Source: CAVVDY01 sp963819645
GTDB lineage: Bacteria; Acidobacteriota; Terriglobia; Terriglobales; Acidobacteriaceae
NCBI GenBank assembly: GCA_963819645.1
Contig: CAWFWZ010000004.1
Span: 186,001-250,000, forward strand
Reading direction: 5' to 3'
DNA: 64,000 bases
In this document: one piece after another, positions 37,093 through 47,107 of the stretch
Position numbering within the stretch: position 1 is the stretch's first letter
Layout of the letters: every line of letters starts with the position of its first letter
Position numbers and translations under genes: made by a program
Notes under the pieces: model-generated
The model's database searches: none
Told to the model about the DNA's origin: nothing
The model's input: only the letters and a program-made list of their open reading frames with translations

Positions 37093-37640
37093 GAGCCGCT
37101 CTTGGCTGTTGGCTCTTGGCTTTCGGCCAGAAGTTTCATCGCGAGGCACAGAGGTTGGGTTCTCTGTGCCTTTTTAGTTTCTCTCTTCCGGGTTGTCATC
37201 CTGAGCGGAGCGAAGGACCTGCTTTTGCGGTGGAGTAACAGCAGGTCCTTCGCCGGGCTGATGCCCGACTCAGGATGACAAACGGAATTTGAGAAGCGTT
37301 TACGGCGCAGCTAAGGCTGCGCCCCTTCAAGGGTTCCGAACTCCCAAATCCTCAGTGCCTCTGTGTCTCTGTGGTGAAGCAGTTCTTCCCCGCTCGTAAC
37401 ACTATCAAGCGCACAGCTTTAACTCTGGATTGCGACTTTCGCCACGCCACTTGAGTGTTATCCCGCAGAACGCCGCCAAACGACCCGCCGATCCGCTTTG
37501 GGCACCGCTGCAACCTGCTTACTATCAGTGACTTAGCTAGCCTAAAACGGAGCTCGGTTTGGTGAGCAGCGTGCCATATGCAAGGTGTTACTCGACGCCG
37601 AAATCGGAGAGCTTCGGCACGACGGGATGGCAACGGGTCT
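37093..37640. other. 548-bp intergenic region with repeats
   Basis: Holds the terminator at 37144, a CHPERSEG palindrome at 37195-37281 (two arms CAGGTCCTTCG/CGAAGGACCTG), a MITE-end word at 37300-37330 and the CTCTGTGTCTCTGTGGTG word at 37352-37371. It then has about 260 bp before the barrel gene that should contain its promoter. No gene is supported. Confidence 0.55.
37144..37175 (+). terminator. Intrinsic terminator after the PPIase gene
   Basis: AGGCACAGAG (37144-37153) pairs perfectly with CTCTGTGCCT (37162-37171), followed by TTTTAGTTT. Confidence 0.75.
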
Positions 37641-39485
37641 GTGAAGCAGGTGACGAAAATTCTCGCTGGGTTGTTGGCCTTGGGCTTCTCAGCCACGCTC
37701 CTCGCTCAAGTGCAGATCGGCGACCGGACGCAAATCAGCGGTGGGGGCACAGTAAGCGTCGGTTATTCGGGCGACTTCGGCAACGAGACCGAATCGAATC
37801 ATGGATTGACCTTCGGATTCGGCGGCGGCTTTGACGGCTACTACTACAATCCCAACTTCATCAACTTCAACATCACTCCCTACTACAACCAGTCGAGGGC
37901 CGACTCCAACTACCAGTCGCTCACGAATGCCAGCGGCGTTGCTGCCTCCGCGAATTTCTTCACCGGAAGCCACTTCCCAGGCTCGGTCAGCTACCACTAC
38001 GACTACAACAGCACCGGAACCTTCGGCCTGTCGGACACGCCGAATTTTACAACCCAGGGCAACGGCCAGGGCGTCGGCATTAATTGGGCGGCGTTGTTTC
38101 CCGGCTGGCCAACAATTTCAGTTGGATATCAATACGGCACTGGCAGCGGAACGCTGTATGGGACAGATCAGCAGACTTCAAGCAAAACCGGCATCCTGAA
38201 CGTGCGATCGGGCTATCAGTTGAAGGGTTTCAACCTGAACGCCTATTACGACCACAGCACGTTGAACGGAGTTTATCCTGAGATCTTGACCGGAACCGCG
38301 AACCTCAACGACAGCACCGGCTACGACACCGGCATCAGCGCTTCCCGCAACATTCCGTTTTGGAATGGAGCTTTCTCCGCCAACTTCAGCCACACTTCGT
38401 ACGGGTCGAACTACATTACGCAAGATGTGCAGTCGAACAACTCGGGCTACGCAGCCGATATTGAGTCGGCGAATGCGAACTTTCGTCCGACCGAGAGACT
38501 CAGCCTGTTCGCCAATGAGAACTATACGAACAATCTCTCGTCGTACTTCCTCCAGGATCTTGGGCCGAACAATCCGCCGATACCGGGAACCATTCCCAAC
38601 CTGGGGCAGAATTCATATTCGCTGACCATGGGAGGCGGCGCAGCCTATCAGTTCTCGCAGCACCTGAACGGCAACACCAACATTACCCATTACAGCCAGT
38701 CTTATCTGGGTAACACATACGACGGAACGTTCCTTGCGGGAAACGTTAATTACAATCGCAAGCTCTTCGACACCTTTACTTTCACCGTAGGCGTCGTGGA
38801 AGGCACCAGCAACTTCAACAACAGCAACCTGGGTTTCATCGGCACCATCAACGGATTCCACAACATTGGCCGGTGGCAGGTATCGGGCAACTTCAGCTAC
38901 GCGCAGAATGTGCAATCGCAGTTGATTACCTACACGACTTCTTATTACAACTACAATGCCAACCTGCACCGCCGGTTCAGCAACCATATGCAGTGGACCG
39001 CCGCTTTCAATGGGGGGCACAGCGGATTCAGCCAGCAAGGTAATTCTTCCACTACGACGGCGAACTTCAGCACCTCACTGAGCCTGCGGACCCTGGCGTT
39101 CACAGCCAACTATGGAAGCGGCTCGGGAAACTCGCTGCTGACCGCAACCGGCGTGGTGCCGCTGCCGCCGATCCCCGGCCAGCCCGATCCGAACCTGATT
39201 TATTACAACGCGAAGAACTATGGCGGAGGAATTTCCTGGACACCGATTCGCCGCATGGTGCTCACCGGAACTTACAGCCGCTCGCTCAGCAACACGCTGA
39301 GCAACGAGGTGTTCTCTCGTAACAACACCGAAGTGATATACAGCCAGATGCAGTACCGTTTGCGCCGCCTTAGCCTGCTGGGAGGATACACTCGCTTCAC
39401 CCAGGGCATCAGCGCCACCGGGCAATTGCCGGGCACGGTCAACTCGTACTACGTCGGAATTTCGAGATGGTTCGACTTTTTCTAA
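37641..39485 (+). CDS. Outer-membrane beta-barrel protein, candidate porin of a porin-cytochrome conduit
   Basis: About 614 residues from GTG 37641 (GTG 37650 also possible); both give the signal peptide KILAGLLALGFSATLLAQ. The rest is a long run of amphipathic strands with alternating aromatic residues and many Asn, Ser, Thr and Tyr (FINFNITPYYNQSRADSNYQ, GISWTPIRRMVLTGTYSRSL). It ends with the outer-membrane signature aromatic SRWFDFF. There are no CXXCH motifs. It overlaps the next NHL gene by 19 bases and stands in one operon with the 12-haem cytochrome, as MtrB/OmbB-type barrels do with their cytochromes. Function as a conduit is inferred from context. Confidence 0.82.
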   Translation: MKQVTKILAGLLALGFSATLLAQVQIGDRTQISGGGTVSVGYSGDFGNETESNHGLTFGFGGGFDGYYYNPNFINFNITPYYNQSRADSNYQSLTNASGVAASANFFTGSHFPGSVSYHYDYNSTGTFGLSDTPNFTTQGNGQGVGINWAALFPGWPTISVGYQYGTGSGTLYGTDQQTSSKTGILNVRSGYQLKGFNLNAYYDHSTLNGVYPEILTGTANLNDSTGYDTGISASRNIPFWNGAFSANFSHTSYGSNYITQDVQSNNSGYAADIESANANFRPTERLSLFANENYTNNLSSYFLQDLGPNNPPIPGTIPNLGQNSYSLTMGGGAAYQFSQHLNGNTNITHYSQSYLGNTYDGTFLAGNVNYNRKLFDTFTFTVGVVEGTSNFNNSNLGFIGTINGFHNIGRWQVSGNFSYAQNVQSQLITYTTSYYNYNANLHRRFSNHMQWTAAFNGGHSGFSQQGNSSTTTANFSTSLSLRTLAFTANYGSGSGNSLLTATGVVPLPPIPGQPDPNLIYYNAKNYGGGISWTPIRRMVLTGTYSRSLSNTLSNEVFSRNNTEVIYSQMQYRLRRLSLLGGYTRFTQGISATGQLPGTVNSYYVGISRWFDFF

Positions 39486-40570
39486 ACCGTTGTGGCAAGT
39501 CACTTTCTCGAACCGCGTTGATCGCCGCGGTTATCCTGCTCTTGTTGTTACCTGCCTTTGCCGGGAAGCACAACGAGCCGACCGTGAGCCAGCCTGCTCC
39601 GCCGGAGTTGCTGCTGCCCGAAGGCCGCAAGGTGACCTGGGAGCGCAGCTTCAGCCTGGAGCGCGAGGTGAAGCCCAAGCGCAGCTTCTGGACCAAGCTG
39701 GTGGACGTAGTCGCCGGCGAACCGGACTTCCGCTACATGGTGAACCCGTACAGCGTCACCACCGATTCGAAGGGACGCATCATCGTCAGCGATCCCGGGG
39801 CCGGCGGCGTACACGTCTTCGACTTCGCGCAGCAGAAGTACAAGTTCCTCAGCCGCCGCGACAAGGACAAGGACGCAACCCTCAGTCCGCAGTGCGTCGC
39901 CGTCGATGCGCAGGACAACATCTACGTCACCGACTCGGAAGCCGGCAAGGTTTTCGTCTTCGACAGCGGCGGCAAGTACAAGCGCGCCATCGGCAGCTTG
40001 AAAGGCGGCGAGGGATTTTTCAAGCGTCCGACGGGCATTGCTGTGGACTCAGCCGCACAGAAGATTTACATCACCGACACGCTGCGCAACAAGATTTACG
40101 TCACCGACATGCAGGGCAGCGTGCTGCAAACCATCGGCAAAACGGGCACGGGCGATGGCGAGTTCAACTATCCCACCGAACTGCGGCTCTACAACGATCA
40201 GCTCGCGGTGGTGGACGCAATGAACTTCCGTGTTCAGGTGCTGGACCGCTCGGGCGCGTTCAAGTATTCAATCGGCAAGCTGGGCGATGGCGCCGGATGG
40301 GTCTTCCGCCCCAAGGGAATTGGCTTCGACTCTGAGGGACACTTGTACGTTGTGGATAGCGCCTGGGACATGGTGCAGGTTTTCAACCAGCAGGGACAAC
40401 TTCTGTACTACTTCGGCCAGAAGGGAAATGGCCCTTGGGATTTCCAGTTGCCCGCGGGCTTGCAGATCGATAGCAACGACCGCATTTATGTAGTGGATTC
40501 GTATAACCGAAGAGTGCAGATTTTTCACTACACCGCGGTCGGCAAGCAAGCCGCAGGGGCAGCGCGATGA
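39467..40570 (+). CDS. Exported NHL-repeat six-bladed beta-propeller
   Basis: A 367-residue intact protein from ATG 39467, inside the end of the barrel gene. Signal peptide TALIAAVILLLLLPAFAG. NHL blades are recognised by PYSVTTDSKGRIIVSDPG, SPQCVAVDAQDNIYVTDS, RPTGIAVDSAAQKIYITDT, YPTELRLYNDQLAVVDAM, RPKGIGFDSEGHLYVVDS and LPAGLQIDSNDRIYVVDS. It is closely similar in layout to the propeller at 32005. It overlaps the following cytochrome gene as ATGA, so stoichiometric expression with the cytochrome is likely. Probable role: periplasmic scaffold for barrel and cytochrome. Confidence 0.88.
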   Translation: MVRLFLNRCGKSLSRTALIAAVILLLLLPAFAGKHNEPTVSQPAPPELLLPEGRKVTWERSFSLEREVKPKRSFWTKLVDVVAGEPDFRYMVNPYSVTTDSKGRIIVSDPGAGGVHVFDFAQQKYKFLSRRDKDKDATLSPQCVAVDAQDNIYVTDSEAGKVFVFDSGGKYKRAIGSLKGGEGFFKRPTGIAVDSAAQKIYITDTLRNKIYVTDMQGSVLQTIGKTGTGDGEFNYPTELRLYNDQLAVVDAMNFRVQVLDRSGAFKYSIGKLGDGAGWVFRPKGIGFDSEGHLYVVDSAWDMVQVFNQQGQLLYYFGQKGNGPWDFQLPAGLQIDSNDRIYVVDSYNRRVQIFHYTAVGKQAAGAAR

Positions 40571-42483
40571 AGGTTGTCACGTCGCTTGCCTTGCTTGTTT
40601 TGCTCGCTGGAATGCTCGCATCAGCTCAGGTGCCCAACATCGACGCGCTGGGCATGCACAATCTCACGCCCGGCAGTGGGGCTTCCGTTTACCAGACTTC
40701 TGGGGTCACCGGTTGCGCCTTCTGTCACCCGCCGCATAGTGGACTCGGTGGAATCAGTCCGCTGTGGAACCAGCAGTATTCCAAAGCGACCTATAACACG
40801 TACAACAGCACCACCTATCATCAGACCGGCAACTCGCAGCCGCCGCTCGGCGTAACCAGCAGCTTGTGCCTCAGTTGTCATGACGGCACGGTCGCGGTCG
40901 GCACCAACCAGGCCTATGGCCAAGCCGGGGTAAGTGGCAAGTGGGCTCCCCAGGATTCGTTCGGAAAGGACCTCAGCAGCTCGCATCCTTTTAGTCTCGT
41001 CCTGCCGATGAAGGACAGCGTCGATCTGGTGTCGACGCTGATATCGGGCAAGACCGGTGATCCGCTCGGCAAGGTGAAGCTGATCAACGGCAACATCGAA
41101 TGCACGAGTTGTCATGATCCTCACGTTCAAGCCACCGACACCGTCGCGCAGGAATTCCTGGTGCGCGACAGTTCAAGCGGGCAGATGTGCCTGGCCTGTC
41201 ATGACCCCAACCGTACCATTCAGGGCCAGATCAATCCGCTCGCGGGATGGGATGGCAGCATCCACCAAACCGCCACCAACAAGGTTGCTACCGAAGCTCG
41301 CGTTGGCTCGTACTCCACCGTCGCACTGAATGCCTGCACCTCGTGCCACGCGGAGCACAACGCCAATGGAGCGGCGCGTCTGCTTCGTCCCGCGACCCCG
41401 GGCGCGCCCAACCTCGATGCGGCGACGCAGGATTGCATGACCTGCCACAACGGCGGCACCTATGTTTCTCCTGCGGCGCCTAACATCATGGCCGAGATCA
41501 ACAAGACCGGACATCTGCTGCCGGCGGGAAACAATCCGCACGATGCGGCTGAGCCGGGAGTGCTGATCAACAATCGTCACGCCACTTGCGTGGACTGCCA
41601 TAGCGCGCACGCATCGAGTGCGGTCACGACCTTCGGACCGCCGCCGGCGATACGGATTTCGCAGTCTTACGTTGAAGGCGTCAGCGCGCTGGATGGCATC
41701 ACTGTTTTGCGTCCGGCCGTCAACCAATACGAGAATTGCCTGCGTTGCCACGGCACCGGGCCGGGCAAGCAGCGCCTGCTCATCTACGGCTACGCGCCTT
41801 CGCGGCTGGTGAGTCTTCCCGATTTCCTGAACGTCATTCCCGAGTTCAGCCCCAACGCGACGTCGAGCCATCCGGTGTTTCATGATCGCAGCAGCCCGCT
41901 CCCGCAGCCCAGCCTGCGGACATACATGTTGACCCTGAGCGGACAGCCATCGGCGCGCGCGACCGGGCCGCGCATCTTCTGTAGTGACTGCCACAACAGC
42001 GACGACAATCGCGAGTTCGGCGGACAAGGCCCCAATGGACCGCATGGTTCGGCGAACTCACACATCCTCGAGCGCAACTATCAGTTCAGCCAGGCGGCCG
42101 TGCCGGGCGGGCCGGTGAGCAACCTGTTCCCCAATCCCGACACGGGATTGAGTGGCCCGTACGCGATGTGCGGCAAGTGTCACGACCTGACCAGTGTTCT
42201 AGCGAACACCAGTTGGATCAAGCACAGCACGCACGTTGGGCAGGATGGCTTTACCTGCTCGGTGTGCCACACCTCGCACGGCATGGGGACCAACTCGCCG
42301 AATGACAGCGGCGAACGCCTGATGAACTTCGACATTAATGTCGTGGGCGTTAATGGCAGCTATCCCATCTCTTACAATCGCGGCACCGGCACCTGCACTC
42401 TCATGTGCCATCAGGTGGCGCACAATCCGGATGGCTCCGTCAGCAGCGGCACCAAGGGCGGGCTGCAAGGGAAGAAGAAGTAG
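40567..42483 (+). CDS. Exported multihaem cytochrome c, 11 CXXCH plus one CX3CH
   Basis: A 638-residue intact protein with signal peptide VVTSLALLVLLAGMLASAQ. Haem sites are CAFCH, CLSCH, CTSCH, CLACH, CTSCH, CMTCH, CVDCH, CLRCH, CSDCH, CGKCH and CSVCH, and a final CTLMCH with three spacer residues. The first 200 residues follow the plan of the tetrahaem cytochromes (LGMHNL, CHPPHSGLGG, LCLSCHDG, SSHPFS, CTSCHDPH), suggesting common origin. It is fourth-from-last in a run of overlapping genes (barrel, NHL, cytochrome, two membrane proteins). It is likely the periplasmic or outer-surface electron carrier of the conduit. Confidence 0.9.
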   Translation: MKVVTSLALLVLLAGMLASAQVPNIDALGMHNLTPGSGASVYQTSGVTGCAFCHPPHSGLGGISPLWNQQYSKATYNTYNSTTYHQTGNSQPPLGVTSSLCLSCHDGTVAVGTNQAYGQAGVSGKWAPQDSFGKDLSSSHPFSLVLPMKDSVDLVSTLISGKTGDPLGKVKLINGNIECTSCHDPHVQATDTVAQEFLVRDSSSGQMCLACHDPNRTIQGQINPLAGWDGSIHQTATNKVATEARVGSYSTVALNACTSCHAEHNANGAARLLRPATPGAPNLDAATQDCMTCHNGGTYVSPAAPNIMAEINKTGHLLPAGNNPHDAAEPGVLINNRHATCVDCHSAHASSAVTTFGPPPAIRISQSYVEGVSALDGITVLRPAVNQYENCLRCHGTGPGKQRLLIYGYAPSRLVSLPDFLNVIPEFSPNATSSHPVFHDRSSPLPQPSLRTYMLTLSGQPSARATGPRIFCSDCHNSDDNREFGGQGPNGPHGSANSHILERNYQFSQAAVPGGPVSNLFPNPDTGLSGPYAMCGKCHDLTSVLANTSWIKHSTHVGQDGFTCSVCHTSHGMGTNSPNDSGERLMNFDINVVGVNGSYPISYNRGTGTCTLMCHQVAHNPDGSVSSGTKGGLQGKKK

Positions 42484-42485
42484 GC

Positions 42486-43974
42486 GTGCGGCGGCCGTCG
42501 AGCATCGGGCTGTTGCAGATTGTCGCCGCAGTCATCGTGTTCGCATGTCCCGCATTGTGGGAGTTCCTTCGCGGCAACGCACTCACCAGCATCACTGCCG
42601 CCGACTTCTGGTGGCACCTGCAGACCGGACTCGAAATCCTGCGGACTCATACCCTGCCCCACACGGGATGGTTTTCGCAATCGGCGGCGCGGCCCTGGAT
42701 CGCTTCTTCGTGGCTGTACGACATCAAGATCGCTTTCTGGTATCACTGGCTCGGGCTTCGCTTCCTGCCGTTGTTAGCCGTGAGTTTCAAGCTCGCACTC
42801 GCAGTGCGTCACGTTTCTGCTGGCCGGAGGATTGCGCGGGCGATTCTGGGCGGCCTTGTCGCTCTCGGCGATCGCACAGTACCTGCTATGGCAGATGCCG
42901 CCGCTGCCGGTTTTCTGCTCGGTGCTTGCGCTTGCCATTGAGCTGATCCTGTTGCTGGAATTCCGCAGTCGCGGATCGCGATGGGCCCTCTTCTCTCTGC
43001 CTGTGCTGTTTCTCGCGTGGGCCAATCTGGATTCGCACTTCGTTTACGGAATTCTCGTTCTGCTGCTGTTTGTGGCGGCGTGGCTGGCGGAACAGAAATT
43101 GAGGCGCGACCGCATCTCGCGAATCAGACAGAAAGAAGATGCCTGGCTTCGTGCTGCTCGGCGACTGTCGCTGCTTCTATCGCTGGCGACGTGCATAACG
43201 CCATACGGATGGCAGCCATGGGCGACGTTCTGGGCCAACGCGACCAGCGCGGCGAACGTTTATTTTCCCGACTACCAGAGCCTGCGCTTTCGTGCTCCGC
43301 AGGACTATGTTCTTATGCTGCTGGCGATGGCGGCGTTCCTCTCGCTGGGAATGCGCCGTTCCCGCGATTTGTTTCAGATCGCGCTGCTGGTGCTCTGCAC
43401 CGTAGCTGCCTTCCACGCTCAGCGCGATGCATGGTTGCTGGTGCTGGCGGCAGTGGCTGTCATTGCGAATCCTGCGCCGCAGGAAGCGGCGAATCGCGAG
43501 CTTCGGGCTACGACCGGCGAGTCGAGAGCTACGTTTCTGGTCGCGGTCGGAATCAGCCTTGTTCTGCTGACGGCAGTTATTGTTGCGCGAATGCCGAGCC
43601 GCGATGCGGTGCTGGCGAAGATCGCTGAGACCTACCCGGTCGCGGCCGCTGACTACATTCGAACCAACAACCTTCCCCGGCCGCTCTTCAATTCGTTTCC
43701 CTGGGGAGGCTTCCTGACCTGGTACCTCTCCGAATATCCGGTGGCCATCGACGGGCGAACCGACCTGTACGGCCCCGACTTCAACATTCATTACGCCAAG
43801 GTGATGAATTTCGAGGAGCACTACTCCACCTTCGCCCCGCTAAATGAGGCTGGCGTCATCCTGCTGGAGAAAAACTCGCGCATGGCTATTGCACTGGCGA
43901 GTGTTCCCGCATTCAAAACAGCCTACTCTGACAATGTGGCAGTCGTGCTGGTCCGCGATCAGGGCCGGCCATGA
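42486..43974 (+). CDS. Polytopic membrane protein, glycosyltransferase-like, frame broken once
   Basis: About 495 residues from GTG 42486, two bases after the cytochrome stop, with one extra base near 42800. It has ten or more membrane helices. An early luminal loop (ADFWWHLQTGLEIL, HTGWFSQ) recalls the first loop of PMT/GT-C-type proteins. A C-terminal globular part contains FPWGGFLTWYLSEYPVAIDG and RTDLYGPDF. It is clearly homologous to the minus-strand protein at 45510-47055, with the same two signatures. Function is unknown; it may modify an envelope or cytochrome component. Confidence 0.65.
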
Positions 43975-45500
43975 GCACGATGGCAGTCGCAGCCGGTGCA
44001 GTTCCGCAACAGACGCGCCTGCAACCCGCAGATGGGAGAAGATCGGCAATGCCATCGTCTTGCTGGTCTATTCCGGCGTCGTGCTGTTCACGGTCCGCTA
44101 CCACGAGAAGTGGGCTGACGAAGCGCAAGCCTGGCTCATCGCACGTGATCTCGACCTGAAGACCATCTGGTTCCACGAACTGCGCTATGAAGGCTCGCCC
44201 GGCCTCTGGCATACCATCCTGTGGATCGCGCAGCACTGGTTCCATCTACCATATGCCACACTGGGGTATATCGGTGTGGTATTCGCGATCGCGGGCGTCG
44301 CTGTACTTATCTATAAAGCGCCATTCCCCTGGTACATCCGCTGGCCGCTGGCGTTCACCTATGTGATGGTCTATCAGTACGCGGTCATCGCGCGGCCGTA
44401 TACGCTGCTGCCGCTGCTGTGCTTCCTGGTCGCGATTTTCTTCAAGGATGTCGAGCACCCGGTGAGGATGACGGTTGTGCTGGTGCTGCTGGCGAACCTC
44501 ACCCTGCACGGCACAATTCTGGCCGCATGCTTTCGGACTGCTTTACCTTGATTCAAGCAATTAAGACGTGGCCCACACTGAATGAAAAGCTGCGCAATCG
44601 TTATTTCATCTGCGCGGCAGTGATGGTGTTCACGTTCCTGTTTGTCTTCGTCATTCTGAAGCCGACACCGGACATTGAAGAATTCCTCGTCAAAGAAGAG
44701 CTCTCAAAACTGTCCGACGCCCAGAAACAGGCGTTGCAGATGCCAAGCGCCCTGCAAGAAAGCTGACGACGATAATCTTCTGGCGCCTTTCTCGACTATT
44801 CTGTACCCTCTATCCGTCTTCCTGTTGTACGCGGCCGCCTGGGGTTTTCTGCGACGGAGGTTCTTGGTTTTTGCTCTTCCCAGTCGGGATGATGATCGCC
44901 TTGTACTCAGTCATTCATGGTATGCCGCACCATCACGGCACAGCATTTGTAGCGACGATTACCGCCTTCTGGATCGCATGGCCAAGGATGCGCAAGCGGT
45001 AGTTCAATCGTAACCGCCAAGCGCGATGGGCGTTACGAGTGGCATACTGCTTCTGCTGTTGTGCCTATGCGCTGTCAATATCTGGGATGCAGCCGTAGTC
45101 ATTAAGCGGGAGTATTTATATCCCTATAGCGGATCGCGAAGATGCCGTCAGATATACTTCAAATCGGTTGGAGCTGACAAAGCGCCGATGTTCGGCTTTC
45201 TGTATTGGAGTTGCTGCGGTACAAGCTTACTTTGACCACAATATTTTTGCCAACATACTCTACTACTTACTTCCACCACGGACTGCCGCTGTACGGCAGC
45301 AGGCTGGACATGGACGAGCTACATCGGGTTCAACCAGAGTACATTGTGGTCTATTCCGTGGAGCCGCATGCTGTTGATGAAGGCGCGGAGTTCCCGAACT
45401 GACTCGAGTCGAGGGCTACGAGATAGTCCACTTCTCCGATGGCTACTACCTCTACAAGCAGGCCGTCCATCAGCGCGAGACTTCTATTTCATCCTCCGTC
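43971..45500 (+). CDS. Polytopic membrane protein, GT-C-like, heavily frame broken
   Basis: Begins at ATG 43971, overlapping the previous stop as ATGA. Similarity-like membrane segments continue through several frames: VLLVYSGVVLFTVRYHEKW with ADEAQAWLIARDLDL, FHELRYEGSPGLWHTILWIA, YVMVYQYAVIARPYTLLPLL, YFICAAVMVFTFLFVFVIL, then ALYSVIHGMPHHHGTAF, AVNIWDAAVVIKREYLYPYS and near the end YIVVYSVEPHAVDEG and SDGYYLYKQAVHQRE. The order suggests one protein of roughly 500 residues. The exact end (45430-45553) is unclear. So many breaks occur that real decay cannot be ruled out here. Confidence 0.5.
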
Positions 45501-45509
45501 GCATTCACC

Positions 45510-47055
45510 CTAGCGTCGAGCAAACACCACAGACATCGAATCCTGATAAATAAGCTGGAAGCGGGGATCGGCGGTCAGCAGCTTGGCCAGCGGCAGGTCC
45601 GCGGCCAGCAGCACCACGCCCGACTCGTTCAGGTAAGGATCGGTGGTGTATCCGGTGTCGCCGTTCTGCGAGGCATAGAAGAGCTGGTCGAGCTGATCGC
45701 CATAGAGATCGTTGCGGCCATCGACCGCGACCGGGAAGTCAGGCATGTACCACATGAGGAAGCCGCCCCAGCCAAGGTTGTTGTAGAGCGGGCCGGGTTG
45801 TGGATGCTGGCGCAGGAAGTTCACCGCGTTCACCGGATACTCCGAGCTGATGGCGCGGTCGATGCCGCGCTCGGTGAAGTCGGTTCCGCGCGCGACCACA
45901 AACAGCAACACGACGACGGCTGCGGCAACTCCGATGGCCTCAGTCCAGGTCATGCTGGGTTCGGGCTCCTGAACCCCACGCACGTCGGAAGACGCAACGA
46001 GTGGGGCACGCGATTCCTCTTCACTGGGGGGAAAGTCGGCAATGCAGGCTGCCGCGGGAATCGCGATGAACCAGGCATCGCGCATGGTGCGATAAGCGAC
46101 CACGCTGCAGATGGTCAGCATCGTCAGCTTGAAGAGATCAATCTTCTTCCGCCAGCCCACGGCGAAGAATGCGAACGCGGTGAGCAGCAACTGGACGTAG
46201 TTGCTCGATCCGCGAAAGCTTAGCGGCTGCAACTCGATGATGACGTTGTAGGCAAACTTCGCTTTGGAGTACTCGAATACCGCGACGTAGGGATGATAGA
46301 AATTCGGCCCGAGCAACGTCGCCAGAACACAGGCTGCGAATACTCCGATCAGCGGCAGCGCCGGCAACTTGGGCTTCAGCAGAAAGCCCGGCGCGATTCC
46401 CCATCGTTTGCGCGATTCGCTGCGCGACCGTGGTGCCCATCAGCAGCCCGACCAGGAACAGTCCGTGGATGAACTGGATGTGCAGGTTCACCCATAGAAA
46501 GAAGATCAGCGGCAGCCAGTAGAGCTTCTCGACGCGCCCGCTGCGATTGGCTTCGAGCAGCAGGGTCAGCGTCGCGCAGAACAGCATCATCGAAAAGAAA
46601 ACCGGCCGCGGCATTCCGTTGAACAGGAACGACCAGCAGGTGATCGCAGCCAGCACGAGCGCAATCCAGAAGCGCCCGGATAGTCGCCGAAGCATCCAGT
46701 ACACGGCAAACGCGACGCCGATGGTGAGCAGCGTTCCATAAAGTCCGATGCCAAGAATTCCGACCCAGCGGTAGGCCCATGACATCAGCACTTCGTAGCC
46801 CCAGCTATATGCGACCCATGGGCGGGTCGCCGCGGTACGCGACAGAATGCCGGTATGCGGAACCGCAAGGTGCTCGACGATCCAGTCGCCGACCTTCAGG
46901 TGCCACCAGATATCGTTGTCGATGACGCAGAGCTTGGTGTAGAACGCGAAGCCGCCGATGACGGTAAGGAACACGACGAGGGCGGCAAGCTGCAGAGGAC
47001 GAAAGCGCAGCAGCGAGCGGAGATCTGCAAACGCGTTCGACGGCGCGGACTTCAC
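45510..47055 (-). CDS. Polytopic membrane protein, homologue of the 42486 protein, frame broken once
   Basis: About 515 residues from GTG 47055 to 45510, with one extra base near 46375. It has many membrane helices, an early loop NDIWWHLKVGDWIVEH and VPHTGILSRTAATRPW, and a C-terminal part with LGWGGFLMWYMPDFPVAVDG and RNDLYGDQL. These match the plus-strand protein at 42486 in order and spacing. It lies 52 bases behind the FAD-dependent oxidoreductase gene in the same direction. Function is unknown; GT-C-like membrane enzyme is a guess from the topology and loop. Confidence 0.65.
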
Positions 47056-47107
47056 CCGCGCGGTGTCGAGCTTTGCGATGCTTGTTGTGAAGCCACTGTC
47101 ATGAGAG

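Noticed and set aside
2150..37281. Proteins containing CHPERSEGPAF-like peptides
   Set aside because: These come from palindromic intergenic repeats at several sites and are not real genes.
43971..45500. Calling all frame-broken genes pseudogenes
   Set aside because: Breaks occur in both directions in many housekeeping genes with all catalytic motifs kept, which fits sequence error better; only the 43971-45500 gene is broken enough to leave real decay open.
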